A stretch of DNA of 64,000 nt from Mycobacterium sp. DL99 (GTDB taxonomy: Bacteria > Actinomycetota > Actinomycetes > Mycobacteriales > Mycobacteriaceae), in the NCBI RefSeq assembly GCF_004762045.1, contig NZ_SJOM01000007.1:549818-613817 (forward strand), in the 5' to 3' direction. The position numbers and the translations under genes are program-made. Below, piece by piece: positions 52,636 through 61,563 of the stretch (within the stretch, counting starts at the first letter, position 1; the number at the start of each line of letters is the position of its first letter). Under the pieces are notes generated by a model that saw only the letters and a program-made list of their open reading frames with translations, made no database searches and had not been told where the DNA came from.

Positions 52636-53847
52636 TTACCGGATCGACAGGCCGGTGATGGCCCGGGAGATCACCAGTCGCTGAATCTCGCTGGTGCCCT
52701 CGAAGATCGTGAAGATCTTGGCGTCGCGGTGCATCCGCTCGACCGGGTAGTCGCGGGTGTAGCCGTTGCCGCCGAGGATCTGGATGGCCTCATCGGTCAC
52801 GTACACCGCGGTCTCGCTGGCCACGAGCTTGGCCATCGAGCCCTCGGCGTTGTCGAACGCCTTGTTGTTGCGCGCCATCCAGCCGGCTCGCCACACCAGC
52901 AACCGGGCGGCGTCGATACGGCTCTTCATGTCGGCGAGCTTGAATGCGACGGCCTGGAACTCGCCGATCTTGCGGCCGAATTGCTCACGCTGGCAGGCAT
53001 AGTCGAGGGCGTACTCGTAGGCTGCGCGGGCTACGCCGACCGCCATCGCCCCGACGGTGGGCCGGGTGCGCTCGAAGGTCTTCATGGCAGCCTGGCCGCC
53101 GGCCGATGCGCCGGACTTCACGCGCGCGATGCGGTCCTCGAACTTCTCCCGCCCGCCCAGGATCAGATCCTCGGACAGCCGGACGTTGTCCAGCACCACC
53201 TCGGCGGTGTGCGAGGCGCGGATGCCGTGCTTCTTGAACTTCTGGCCCTGGGTGAAGCCGTGGGTGTCCGGCGGGATGATGAACGTGGCCTGTCCACGTG
53301 AGCCGAGTTCGGGGTAGACCGAGGCGACCACGATGTGGACGTTGGCGATCCCGCCGTTGGTGGCCCAGGTCTTGGTGCCGTTGAGCACCCACTCGCGGGT
53401 CGCCTCGTCGAAGCGGGCGCGGGTGCGGATGGCGCCGACGTCGGAGCCGGCGTCGGGCTCCGAGGAGCAGAACGCGCCGAGCTTGGGTTCGTCGGCCGTG
53501 CCGAACATCTCCGGCAGCCAGAGGCCCAGCTGTTCGGGAGTTCCGTTGCCCGCCAGCGCCGCTGCGGCCAGACCGGTGCCCAGGATCGACAGCGCGATGC
53601 CGGCGTCACCCCAGAACAGTTCCTCGAACACGGTCAGCATGCCCAGCCCGGTAGGTTCGGCGGCCTGCTGGGCGAACAACTCGGGGGAGTACAGCCCCAC
53701 CTTCGCGGCCTCCTGGATGACCGGCCACGGGGTTTCCTCCCGCTCATCCCATTCCGCGGCCGCGGGACGCACCACCTCGGCGGCGAACTGGTGGACCCAG
53801 TCGCGGACCTCGATCACGTCGTCGCTCAGTTGCAGGGAGAACGTCAC
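52636..53847 (-). CDS. Acyl-CoA dehydrogenase
   Basis: A 403-residue flavoprotein. ACAD features: [17 protein letters not shown] (FAD loop), [34 protein letters not shown] and the C-terminal [17 protein letters not shown], whose Glu is typical of this group. It oxidises acyl-CoA in beta-oxidation or a branched/ring side-chain pathway. It is preceded by TetR (53874) in the same direction, 26 bp apart, and likely co-transcribed. An electron-transfer partner is not in the window. Confidence 0.9.
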   Translation of the reverse strand: MTFSLQLSDDVIEVRDWVHQFAAEVVRPAAAEWDEREETPWPVIQEAAKVGLYSPELFAQQAAEPTGLGMLTVFEELFWGDAGIALSILGTGLAAAALAGNGTPEQLGLWLPEMFGTADEPKLGAFCSSEPDAGSDVGAIRTRARFDEATREWVLNGTKTWATNGGIANVHIVVASVYPELGSRGQATFIIPPDTHGFTQGQKFKKHGIRASHTAEVVLDNVRLSEDLILGGREKFEDRIARVKSGASAGGQAAMKTFERTRPTVGAMAVGVARAAYEYALDYACQREQFGRKIGEFQAVAFKLADMKSRIDAARLLVWRAGWMARNNKAFDNAEGSMAKLVASETAVYVTDEAIQILGGNGYTRDYPVERMHRDAKIFTIFEGTSEIQRLVISRAITGLSIR

Positions 53848-53873
53848 GGTTTCCTCCTGAAATAGGTTGGGAA

Positions 53874-54479
53874 TCAGTTGGTTTGAGTGCGGTGTTGTTT
53901 GATCACGCTGACGGTCTGGATGACCCAGGCCTCGAAGAAGCGTTCGTGGTCGACGTTGCCCGGCAAGCGCCCGGTCAGCGCCTGCAGGGTCGCGGCGTAG
54001 GACAGCCCGGCGATGGCGACCGCCGCGGTGGCCTCGGGATCGGGGATCTGGGTGCGGCCCGAGCGATTGGATGCGGCCAGCTCATCGGCGAACCGCTGAT
54101 AGGCGTTGTCGGTGATGACCTGCCACGTCTTCTCGTCGAGCTCGCCGAGCTCATCGGGTTCGCGCAGCATGACCCGCAGCAGTTCCTCACTCTGGGTGAG
54201 GTTGGTCCAGATCAATTGACCGGCACTGCGAACCGCCTCCTCGACGGATTTCGGATTGCCGGCGTCGTACTGCTCACGGGCGCTCACGATGGCGTCGATG
54301 CGGTGCGAGACCGCGGCCTCGAGCAGTTCCCGCTTTGAGCCGAAGTGTTTGTAGAGCGCACCCGACCCCGGTGCCAGGCCGGCCGCCTGCTGGATGTGGG
54401 CCACCGACGTCGCGGCATACCCCTTGGCGGCGAACAGCTTGAGTGCCGTGGCCAAGAGCCGGTCCCGTCCGGATGACAT
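53874..54479 (-). CDS. TetR-family regulator
   Basis: ATG 54479 gives 201 residues ([20 protein letters not shown]); a GTG at 54500 would add seven. HTH at about 8-55 ([25 protein letters not shown]). A 20-bp near-palindrome directly adjoins the ATG, so a leaderless or short-leader transcript is likely. It probably controls itself, the acyl-CoA dehydrogenase gene behind it, and perhaps the divergent DUF2834 gene. Confidence 0.86.
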   Translation of the reverse strand: MSSGRDRLLATALKLFAAKGYAATSVAHIQQAAGLAPGSGALYKHFGSKRELLEAAVSHRIDAIVSAREQYDAGNPKSVEEAVRSAGQLIWTNLTQSEELLRVMLREPDELGELDEKTWQVITDNAYQRFADELAASNRSGRTQIPDPEATAAVAIAGLSYAATLQALTGRLPGNVDHERFFEAWVIQTVSVIKQHRTQTN

Positions 54480-54480
54480 G

Positions 54481-54500
54481 GTGAGAGAGTACTCACTCAC
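54481..54500. promoter_or_regulatory. 20-bp near-palindrome, candidate TetR operator
   Basis: GTGAGAGAGT followed by ACTCACTCAC: arms match in 9 of 10 positions. It lies immediately before the TetR start at 54479 and 84 bp before the divergent gene at 54585. Confidence 0.7.
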
Positions 54501-54584
54501 CTGATTGGCGCCAAACGGGCCCCACGCGTCCGGCGGATCGATAGGTTGACCTGGACTGTGTCGGTCTGACGGGGAGGCAAGACG

Positions 54585-54953
54585 ATGGCAGAGCTGAGTC
54601 GAAACGACAAGATCTTGTGCGGCGTCTACGCCGTGATCGCCGTGGTGGCGCTGGTCGGGACCTGGTGGAACAACATCGGCTACATCACCACTGAAAGCAC
54701 GAGCCTGATCGACTTCTTCAAGAGCGGCTACACCAACTACGCGACGTCCTCACTCACCAATGATCTGCTGCTGTTCGGGCTGGCGGCATTCGTATTCATG
54801 GTTGTCGAGGCCCGGCGGATCGGCATCCCGAAGGTGTGGATCTACATCGTGCTCAGTGCGGTCATTGCCGTGAGTGTGGCGTTCCCGCTGTTCATGATCA
54901 GGCGGCAATTGGTGCTGGCTGAGCAGCGGGTGTCGGGAGGCAACGCAAATTAG
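54585..54953 (+). CDS. DUF2834 membrane protein
   Basis: A 122-residue protein with GGGGAGG upstream and three membrane segments (ILCGVYAVIAVVALVGTWW, LLLFGLAAFVFMVVEA, IYIVLSAVIAVSVAFPLFMI). FFKSGYTNYATSSLTNDLLL between the first two matches DUF2834. Function of the family unknown. Possibly regulated by the divergent TetR. Confidence 0.82.
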   Translation: MAELSRNDKILCGVYAVIAVVALVGTWWNNIGYITTESTSLIDFFKSGYTNYATSSLTNDLLLFGLAAFVFMVVEARRIGIPKVWIYIVLSAVIAVSVAFPLFMIRRQLVLAEQRVSGGNAN

Positions 54954-54982
54954 CGAAACGCCATTCGTTGTTTAACTGCCCG

Positions 54983-55567
54983 CTAATCAGCGAGCCCGAG
55001 CATCCGGCGGGTCATCTGGTTCAGCTGGACCCGGAGGGTCTCGCCGTCGATGTCGGCGAGCAGCGGATGCATGACGGCGACGCTGATCGCACTTGAGAGC
55101 ATCGCCGCGTGAAGCCGGGCCTCGACGCCGGCTTCGGTGCCCAGGAGTGCGGCATAGAGGCGTTCGACGAACCGCTGAAACGGCTCGTACTCGGCCTGCA
55201 GGCGAATGATGACGGGGTCGAACATCGGAATGCTGAAGGCACCGCGGCGGTCGATGGCCTGCTCGATCATCCGGTCCAGCAGCTCCTCACGGGCCTGCCG
55301 GGGAGACCCCTGCGCCTCGACCGCCACGAGTGCCTCTTCGAGTCGGCTCATCTCCCGTTCGGTGATCGCGATGACGATCTCTTCCTTGGTCTTGAACTGC
55401 CGATACACGGCGGCCTTCGTGACACCCATTTCGTCGGCGATCATCTGCAGCGACGTCCCGCTGACCCCGTGATTGGCAATGAGTTTCAGTGCCGCGTCCA
55501 TTACCCGCGTTTGAGCGGCGGTACGCGTGATCGCACCGAAGGTGCGGGCCTCCTGTGTGGACGTCAC
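54983..55567 (-). CDS. TetR-family regulator controlling the subunit III/IV-like operon
   Basis: GTG 55567 gives 194 residues; longer readings would run through the operator palindromes. HTH at about residues 15-62 (ALKLIANHGVSGTSLQMIAD, EMGVTKAAVYRQFKTKEEIV). Two perfect 16-bp palindromes lie in the divergent promoter. The downstream operon encodes four membrane proteins. The signal is unknown. Confidence 0.87.
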   Translation of the reverse strand: MTSTQEARTFGAITRTAAQTRVMDAALKLIANHGVSGTSLQMIADEMGVTKAAVYRQFKTKEEIVIAITEREMSRLEEALVAVEAQGSPRQAREELLDRMIEQAIDRRGAFSIPMFDPVIIRLQAEYEPFQRFVERLYAALLGTEAGVEARLHAAMLSSAISVAVMHPLLADIDGETLRVQLNQMTRRMLGLAD

Positions 55568-55599
55568 AGCGTCAACGGTAACCGACGATTGACCGTTGA

Positions 55600-55615
55600 G
55601 TAGCCGATCGGCTAC
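55600..55615. promoter_or_regulatory. Operator palindrome 1 of a twin
   Basis: GTAGCCGATCGGCTAC, a perfect 16-bp palindrome with core GCCGATCGGC, 33 bp upstream of the TetR start. Its centre is 23 bp from that of the second site, about two helical turns. Confidence 0.85.
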
Positions 55616-55622
55616 CGTCCAA

Positions 55623-55638
55623 GTTGCCGATCGGCAAC
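55623..55638. promoter_or_regulatory. Operator palindrome 2 of a twin
   Basis: GTTGCCGATCGGCAAC, perfect and with the same GCCGATCGGC core as site 1, 29 bp before the membrane operon start at 55667. The pair suggests cooperative binding of two dimers that shut both directions. Confidence 0.85.
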
Positions 55639-55666
55639 TAGCGTTACGCATGAAGAGAGTCCGACG

Positions 55667-56374
55667 ATGAGACGACCTGACGGTGAGTTGATCCTCCTGG
55701 GGACGTTGCCCGTAGTGGCAATCATCTGGATCTCCGCGTTCTTCCTGTTCCCCGGGTTCGTACACCCGATGTCCCCCAACATGTCTGCCGAGCAGGTCGC
55801 GAGTTTCTATCAGGACGAAACCGCGCGGATCCGGTACAGCATGATCCTGTTCAACTGGTTCGGCGTCGGCCTCATCCCCATCGTGATCCTGCTGGCGATG
55901 CAGGTCCGGCGGATGGCCCACCGCACGCCGATCTTGTCCTACAGCCTGATCGCGGCGGCCGGAGGTCCACCGGCGCTGTTCCTCATCGCCAACATGTTCT
56001 GGCTGCTCGGCTCATTCCGGCCGGACCGCGCCCCGGAGTTGACCCAGGTGCTCAACGATCTCGCCTGGCTGACCTTCACGCTGCTGGTGCCGTATCTCAT
56101 CGCGCAGTGCCTGCTGCTGGCGTTGGCGATCTACTGGGATCAGCAGGAGCGGCCGGTGTTCAAACCGTGGGTGGCGTACTTCAACCTTGCCGTCGCCGCG
56201 GCGCTGATCCCCGCCACGTTCACCGCGTTGTCGTTCGACGGACCTTTTGCGTGGGACGGGATGTTGTCCTTCTGGCTCAAGAACATCGCCATCGCCGTCT
56301 GGATCCTGGTGATGGGAGTCGTTCTCGCCCAGGCGATCAAGCAGCAGCGGGCGCAGGACAAGGTGCCCGCATGA
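55667..56374 (+). CDS. Integral membrane protein, first gene of the subunit III/IV operon
   Basis: A 235-residue protein with about six membrane helices (ELILLGTLPVVAIIWISAFF, MILFNWFGVGLIPIVILLAM, LSYSLIAAAGGPPALFLIAN, LLVPYLIAQCLLLALAIYW). A periplasmic loop FPGFVHPMSPNMSAEQVASF resembles that of the next protein's PSPAWDTPTVVHWV, and their topologies are similar; they look like diverged paralogues. No haem-copper catalytic histidine set is present. Overlaps the next gene by ATGA. Confidence 0.75.
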   Translation: MRRPDGELILLGTLPVVAIIWISAFFLFPGFVHPMSPNMSAEQVASFYQDETARIRYSMILFNWFGVGLIPIVILLAMQVRRMAHRTPILSYSLIAAAGGPPALFLIANMFWLLGSFRPDRAPELTQVLNDLAWLTFTLLVPYLIAQCLLLALAIYWDQQERPVFKPWVAYFNLAVAAALIPATFTALSFDGPFAWDGMLSFWLKNIAIAVWILVMGVVLAQAIKQQRAQDKVPA

Positions 56375-57168
56375 GCGGTTCGCGATTGAGCAGATTCATG
56401 TGGAACCTGCGCTATCACCCCAAGCGTGAACTGTGGTTCGCGTGGTATGTGATGGTGTTCTTCTACCAGCTCTACGGTGTGCTGTTCTTCTTCGTCACCC
56501 GCGTGCAGCCTCCGCCGAGCCCGGCCTGGGACACCCCGACGGTCGTGCACTGGGTGACCGACCACCGGTTCGGTGTTCTCGCCGGCTTCGGTGTCGTCTT
56601 CCTCATCACCGGCATGTGTGCGCCGATGAACGCCCTTCTCGCCTACTCGATGCGACGGATGTCGGTCAGCCCCGTCTTCGCGTACTCGTATCTGATCATG
56701 TACTCGCTGAGCGCCATTCCGGGCATGCTCGTCATGGCCATCGCAATGACCACCGCGGCGCTGCGGCCCGACCGCGACCCCGAGATCATCCACTGGCTCT
56801 ATGAATTCGCCTTCCTGTCGTTCAGCGGGACCATGGGTGTGTTCCTGATCGGCTCGCTGGTGTGGATGGCCGCGATCCTGCTCGACAAGAACCGCGTGTT
56901 CCCGAAGTGGTTCGGCTATCTCAATCTCTGCAACGCCCTGACCGAAGTGGTCGTTGCCCCGGCCTGGATTTTCCAGCGCGGCGCGTTCGCCTGGAACGGA
57001 GCGATCGCCTGGTGGGTCAACATGGTCGTGTTCGTCACGTACACCGGTGTTTTCATCGTGCTGCTGCGCAGGATGATCGAACGTGAGGACTTCGGCACCG
57101 GTCCGCTCCCGGACCTTCCGGGCAAACAGACCGGCGAGCCGCAGGTGGCAGCGGAGGCCGTGCGATGA
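56371..57168 (+). CDS. Integral membrane protein, second gene of the subunit III/IV operon
   Basis: A 265-residue protein with about six membrane helices, starting at ATG 56371. Features: YHPKRELWFAWYVMVFFYQL, FGVLAGFGVVFLITGMCAPM, AIPGMLVMAIAMTTAALRPD, WFGYLNLCNALTEVVVAPAW. Similar order of helices and a WVAYFNL/WFGYLNL match link it to the preceding gene product. No known family name. ATGA overlaps on both sides imply a fixed stoichiometry of products in one membrane complex (inference). Confidence 0.75.
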   Translation: MSGSRLSRFMWNLRYHPKRELWFAWYVMVFFYQLYGVLFFFVTRVQPPPSPAWDTPTVVHWVTDHRFGVLAGFGVVFLITGMCAPMNALLAYSMRRMSVSPVFAYSYLIMYSLSAIPGMLVMAIAMTTAALRPDRDPEIIHWLYEFAFLSFSGTMGVFLIGSLVWMAAILLDKNRVFPKWFGYLNLCNALTEVVVAPAWIFQRGAFAWNGAIAWWVNMVVFVTYTGVFIVLLRRMIEREDFGTGPLPDLPGKQTGEPQVAAEAVR

Positions 57169-57740
57169 CCGAACAAGTCGACGGTGCCCGCACACGGTCG
57201 GTGCCCGGGCAGCCCGACATTTGGATGTTCGTGCTGTTCGAATCGCTGCTGTTCACCGCGTACTTCTCGGTGTACCTGGTGTCACGCACCCAGAATCCCG
57301 AGCTCTTCCTGCAGTCGCAATCCCATCTGGACCTGCGGATCGGAGTGGTCAATACCATTGCGCTGCTGCTGAGTTCGTGGTCCATCGCCCGGTGCGTCCA
57401 GGCCTCCCGCGAGGGCAACTACCGATCCGCGTTGACGAACGTGTTTCTGACGATCACGTTCGGCGTCGTCTTCCTGGCAGGCAAGATCGTCGAGTGGGTC
57501 ACCCAGATTCGCATGGGGAATACGTTCACCAGCGATGAGTTCTTTCAGCATTACTTCTTCCTGACGTCGATCCACTGCATCCACGTCCTGATCGGCTTCG
57601 TGGTGCTCGGTGTCGTCGTCTACCAGTTGTGGAGCCCGCAGCGGCGATCCCAGCAGCTCGTCGAAACCGGCGCCACCTACTGGCACACCGTCGATTTCCT
57701 CTGGGTCCTGATTTTCGCGTTGATCTACGTCGTGAGGTGA
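57165..57740 (+). CDS. Cytochrome c oxidase subunit III-like (NorE-type) protein
   Basis: A 191-residue protein with five membrane helices. CoxIII/NorE features: IWMFVLFESLLFTAYFSVYL, HYFFLTSIHCIHVLIGFVVL and TYWHTVDFLWVLIFALIYVV. It lacks the two extra N-terminal helices of full CoxIII, like NorE. Subunit III stabilises haem-copper oxidases or NO reductases; no subunit I is in this window. It is followed directly by a subunit IV-like gene, as in norEF. Confidence 0.85.
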   Translation: MTEQVDGARTRSVPGQPDIWMFVLFESLLFTAYFSVYLVSRTQNPELFLQSQSHLDLRIGVVNTIALLLSSWSIARCVQASREGNYRSALTNVFLTITFGVVFLAGKIVEWVTQIRMGNTFTSDEFFQHYFFLTSIHCIHVLIGFVVLGVVVYQLWSPQRRSQQLVETGATYWHTVDFLWVLIFALIYVVR

Positions 57741-58040
57741 GTGGTGCGCACCAAGAGCAACACAAGACTGCTGATCGTCTGGGCGATCCTGACGGCGATG
57801 ACACTCGTCTACGTGTGGCTCGACGAAGCCGTCGACCAGGACGGGACGCTGCGGGCCAGCACCATCGTCACCGTCAGCGCGATCGCCATCGCACTGATCA
57901 AGGTGCGCATCATCTTCCGGGAATTCATGGAGGTGCGGCACGCTCCGGCGTTGCTCTGCCGCGTCACCGACGGATGGGTTGTCCTCATCGGAATCTTCCT
58001 GCTGGGCAGCTACTTCGTCGGGTCAGCGGTCGCCGGCTAG
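57741..58040 (+). CDS. Subunit IV-like (NorF/COX4_pro-type) membrane protein
   Basis: A 99-residue protein from GTG 57741, immediately after the preceding stop. Three helices: LLIVWAILTAMTLVYVWL, ASTIVTVSAIAIALIKVRII, GWVVLIGIFLLGSYFV. The middle KVRIIFREFMEVRHAP is characteristic of prokaryotic subunit IV/NorF. Its TAG stop overlaps the stop of the convergent serine hydrolase through CTAG (58037-58040). Confidence 0.82.
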   Translation: MVRTKSNTRLLIVWAILTAMTLVYVWLDEAVDQDGTLRASTIVTVSAIAIALIKVRIIFREFMEVRHAPALLCRVTDGWVVLIGIFLLGSYFVGSAVAG

Positions 58041-59560
58041 GTGCCGTACAGATGGAGCGCCCGGGCGGTTTCGGTGGCGACGTCGCCACTCAGCTTCGTG
58101 ATCGGCGGACCACCGCGTTGATGGATGACGTTCGCCAGGACGGCGACGTAGGTGTCTGATCCGGGATCCATCCAGAGCGTCACGCCGGTGAATCCGGTGT
58201 GGCCGAAGCTGCCGACGGGAAAGATCAGCCCGCGCGGTCGGGAGTGGGCGGTATCGATATCCCAGCCGAAGCCGCGGAGGTCCTGCCCGTCGATTGCCGG
58301 ATAGTGCGGCGCCAGCAGGGGATCGGTTGTGTTGGGGGCGTTTTCGATGGCTTGCCGAGTGGCGGTGTTGGCCGCTTCGACTTGTTCGGCGGTGTGTCCG
58401 GGCTGCTGCGGAGTCGTCATCAACTCCACGGTCGATTGCTTCAGCGGAAAGGTGCTCGGGCGGCCGGCGAGACGATCGAGCAGGGCCTGCGCGAACCGGC
58501 CGATGTCGTTCACCGTCGAGAACACCCCGGCGCTGCCGGCCACCCCACCCATGCGGCGTGCCGTCGGGTCGTGCACGGTCCCGCGCAACGGGTGGCCGTA
58601 GTCGGGGTTGATGCCCGGGGTGTCCTCGTCAAGCGCTGTCGGTGCGATGCGGGGCAGGAGGTCGGTACTCCACGTACCCTCCGGGCAGTCGCTCACTTTG
58701 GGTGCGCTTGGATCGAAGGCGACGGCGGTGCCCCGGACCTGGTGCGGGCCACAGGCTTTGGTGGCCGGAAGGTAGTGCGTTTCTGACAACCCAAGCGGTG
58801 CAAAGACATTGTCCTGCACATACGTATCCAAGGGCTGGCCGGTGATCCGCTCGATGATCGTGCCCACCAGAATGAAGTTGATGTCGGAGTAGTGAAAGAG
58901 CGCGCCGGGTTCGTACACGACCCATGCGCCGAGCGCACGGTGAATGCCTTCGGTCTTGTCGGCCTTGTCGAGCCCCCACGGACCGTCCAGGCTCAGATCG
59001 CCGGCGATGCCCGACGTGTGGGTGAGCAGCATGCGAACGGTCACCTGCGCGCGGCGTGGGTCGTTGGTGGGGTTGAAGTCCGGCAGGTAGGTCTGTACCT
59101 GGTCGTCGAACTTGACCTTGCCCTGTTCGTAGAGCTGCATGAAGGCCGTCGTCGTCGCGATGCTCTTCGACAACGAGGCGAGGTCGAAGATCGTGTCCTC
59201 GGTCATCGGCTCGGCGGGGGCAGGTACTCCGTCCAGTCCCGGTTCGCCGTCAAGCTTGCGCGAGCCGTACGCCTGGCGGAAGACGACGTTGCCGCCGTGC
59301 CCGACCTGCACCACGGCTCCGGGCAGGCGATGGGCCGTGATGTTGTCGTTGACGAGTTTCGAGACCGGGGTGAAGTCACCTGTAGGAACGACGGCGGCCA
59401 AGGTGGGCGTTGGCGCGGTGGTCGTTGGTGCGGTCGTGGTCGACGTGGAACTGGCTGGCGGTGGGGGTGTCGGACGTCCGCACGAAGTCGTTGCGGCGAT
59501 CGTGAACATGATGGTGCCGACGGCGAAGAGCTGGGTAAGACGCGATCGCGACACCGTCAC
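58037..59560 (-). CDS. Serine hydrolase of the beta-lactamase/penicillin-binding family (lipoprotein)
   Basis: Start placed at GTG 59560 (507 residues), which gives a lipoprotein signal VTVSRSRLTQLFAVGTIMFT and lipobox TTSC; no good ribosome site, so a leaderless message is possible. A Pro/Thr/Ser linker precedes the catalytic domain. Motifs: SLSK (Ser129, Lys132), YSD (second motif), and GHTGFTG in place of KTG. Such exported enzymes act as DD-peptidases, esterases or beta-lactamase-like proteins; activity not predictable here. Confidence 0.83.
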   Translation of the reverse strand: MTVSRSRLTQLFAVGTIMFTIAATTSCGRPTPPPPASSTSTTTAPTTTAPTPTLAAVVPTGDFTPVSKLVNDNITAHRLPGAVVQVGHGGNVVFRQAYGSRKLDGEPGLDGVPAPAEPMTEDTIFDLASLSKSIATTTAFMQLYEQGKVKFDDQVQTYLPDFNPTNDPRRAQVTVRMLLTHTSGIAGDLSLDGPWGLDKADKTEGIHRALGAWVVYEPGALFHYSDINFILVGTIIERITGQPLDTYVQDNVFAPLGLSETHYLPATKACGPHQVRGTAVAFDPSAPKVSDCPEGTWSTDLLPRIAPTALDEDTPGINPDYGHPLRGTVHDPTARRMGGVAGSAGVFSTVNDIGRFAQALLDRLAGRPSTFPLKQSTVELMTTPQQPGHTAEQVEAANTATRQAIENAPNTTDPLLAPHYPAIDGQDLRGFGWDIDTAHSRPRGLIFPVGSFGHTGFTGVTLWMDPGSDTYVAVLANVIHQRGGPPITKLSGDVATETARALHLYGT

Positions 59561-59642
59561 CAGATCGACGGTAGTCGTGCCCCGCGAGCGTTGTCGGTGG
59601 ACGGGAGCACAGTGGCTCCTATCGACCACGGAAGGGGCGGCC

Positions 59643-60116
59643 ATGTGCTGGCAGTGCGACAATCCCAACGGCACTACCGATGACTACTTGGACATCCTGC
59701 GGGACATCATCAAGGACCACGGGTGGGCAGTCCAGTTTGTTGAGAACGACAAACGCCCGTATGCCTACACCGTAGGCCTGCACGACATGGGCTTGCCGGA
59801 GCTATTGATCACGGGCATGCCCGCGCAGGCTTCTGCGCGCGTGCTGAACTCACTTGCCCATCAGATCACCGAGGACGGCACGTTCCTGCAACCGGCGATG
59901 CACATCGATTATCAGGACGAGTTTCTCTTCGAGGTGGTTGAGGTTGAGCATCCGGATGTCCATCTCAAATTCGCCGTCGAGCTCTGCAGTCCGCGTATTC
60001 GTGCGTTCCAACTCGTGTGGACGGACGATCGTGGTCGTTGGCCATGGGACCGTGGATGGAGTCACGGTCGATGTCGGCAACCGGTACTAGGCGTTCGTAA
60101 GCTGTTGCCGGAATAG
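59643..60116 (+). CDS. DUF4262 family protein
   Basis: A 157-residue protein from ATG 59643 with AAGGGG 7 nt upstream. DUF4262 features: DIIKDHGWAVQFVENDKRPY, AYTVGLHDMGLPELLITGMP and the C-terminal FQLVWTDDRGRWPWDRGW. Begins MCWQCDNPNG with a CxxC. Function of the family unknown. Divergent from the serine hydrolase. Confidence 0.82.
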   Translation: MCWQCDNPNGTTDDYLDILRDIIKDHGWAVQFVENDKRPYAYTVGLHDMGLPELLITGMPAQASARVLNSLAHQITEDGTFLQPAMHIDYQDEFLFEVVEVEHPDVHLKFAVELCSPRIRAFQLVWTDDRGRWPWDRGWSHGRCRQPVLGVRKLLPE

Positions 60117-60204
60117 GGTGCGATCTGTCCACACGGCAGCGAGGTGCACCGAGCATGACAGTGTGCCGAAGTGAACAAGGTCGACATGAACTTCGAGGTG
60201 TTGT

Positions 60205-60243
60205 ACCTAGGATTGCGGTCAATATCGAGCAGTAATCCTAGGT
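60205..60243. repeat. 10-bp inverted repeat between convergent genes
   Basis: ACCTAGGATT (60205-60214) and AATCCTAGGT (60234-60243) are perfect arms around 19 nt, in the 187-bp gap between convergent genes. A terminator is possible, but the loop is long and AT-containing; it could also be the trace of a mobile element or a binding site. Confidence 0.5.
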
Positions 60244-60303
60244 GTAGTGGTCGCGCGCAATGAGTTTCGCCATTCCGCACGGCAAACGTGGAATCCTGCT
60301 ATG

Positions 60304-61563
60304 TCAACGATTGACAGCCGGTGTCCGCGGCTCCAGATGCTTCGCCCACCCTGACGCGCACACTGCCGTGCAGACAATCGCCAACAGTCCCACCGCGCTC
60401 AGCATCACCGGATAGCTGAACCAGTGCGCCAGCGCAGCCAGCACCGCGGGCAGCAGGAACCCGAGATAGGCCAGGGAGTAGTAGACCCCGGAGATCCCGG
60501 CGAGCTCATCAGGCGGCGCAATGCGTTGGATCTCAAGGAGACCTGACACGATCGCGATTCCGTACGCGCTGCCGAGCAGCATCGCGACCAGCGGGGCGAC
60601 GAGCGCCGAGCGTGTGACGGCAGTGGCCACGGCGGCGAAGATACCCAACGCCATCAATGCCATCGACACCACCACGGCACGGGAGCTGGACACGTCGTCG
60701 AGTCGGCGCGCGACCGGCTGGATCGCCACACCGCAGCCCAGCGTCAGCACGGTCAACCCCACGGTATAGAGCAGGGCCCATGATCCGAGTTGGTCGGCGA
60801 CGAGTGCCGGCACCACCGCATACGCGATGGCTGCCGAACCAAAGATCCACGGCGCCATGGGAACAACGACATGAAGGAACCGGCGGTGTCCGGCGGCGGG
60901 CACCTTCAATCCGTCCAGGAAGGGCCGCGAGGCCATGCGCTCACGGGTCTCGACGGTGCGATTCCACACCGCCCACAGCACCGGCACGCACAGGGCCACA
61001 TGGACCAGGTACGTCAACACCAGCGGCAGCGGAGCGTAGACGGTGAGCAGCCCGGCGAACAATGGCCCGACCCCGAAGCCCAATGACAGGCAGATCGAGG
61101 CACGTCGCGCACCGGCCCCGGCCGGGGCGTCGTCGAACGGCGGCCTGGACAGCTCAGCGATCCAGGCTGATCCGACCGCCATCGCGATACCGACCGCCGC
61201 TCCGCTGAACAGCCGGCCGACGAACAGGGCTGGGAAGCCCCAGTAGTCGCCGATGGCCAGCACGAGGCTGCCGAGCGCCGCACTGATGACACCGGCGGCC
61301 ATCACGTTGCGTCGACCGTGGCGGTCCGACAACGTCGAGGCGATCAGCAGGCCCGGGATCAGGCCGAGTACGTAGGCGCCCAACAGGATGTCCACGTCCA
61401 CCCGGGTGTAGCCGGAGTGCTGGGCATACGCGATCAGCAGCGGGGTGAATTGGTTTCCGCCCCAACCGATGCAGAAGATCGCGATGGCCACGGCGAGCCA
61501 GGGCTGAAGGCGATGCCGGATCTGATCCGGTGCCTCACGGGAGTCGAAAGCGACAGCGGTCAT
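60304..61563 (-). CDS. MFS transporter
   Basis: A 419-residue protein with 12 membrane helices. The loop 2-3 motif is LSDRHGRRNVMAAG (standard G-x-L-x-D-R-x-G-R-R form), and the N-terminal TPLLIAYAQHSGYTRVDVDI is typical of CynX/NreB-like or drug-type MFS members. It starts in an ATGA overlap with the upstream GntR-type gene, so both come from one message controlled by the palindrome at 62221. Substrate unknown; most likely the ligand or product sensed by the GntR protein. Confidence 0.86.
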   Translation of the reverse strand: MTAVAFDSREAPDQIRHRLQPWLAVAIAIFCIGWGGNQFTPLLIAYAQHSGYTRVDVDILLGAYVLGLIPGLLIASTLSDRHGRRNVMAAGVISAALGSLVLAIGDYWGFPALFVGRLFSGAAVGIAMAVGSAWIAELSRPPFDDAPAGAGARRASICLSLGFGVGPLFAGLLTVYAPLPLVLTYLVHVALCVPVLWAVWNRTVETRERMASRPFLDGLKVPAAGHRRFLHVVVPMAPWIFGSAAIAYAVVPALVADQLGSWALLYTVGLTVLTLGCGVAIQPVARRLDDVSSSRAVVVSMALMALGIFAAVATAVTRSALVAPLVAMLLGSAYGIAIVSGLLEIQRIAPPDELAGISGVYYSLAYLGFLLPAVLAALAHWFSYPVMLSAVGLLAIVCTAVCASGWAKHLEPRTPAVNR

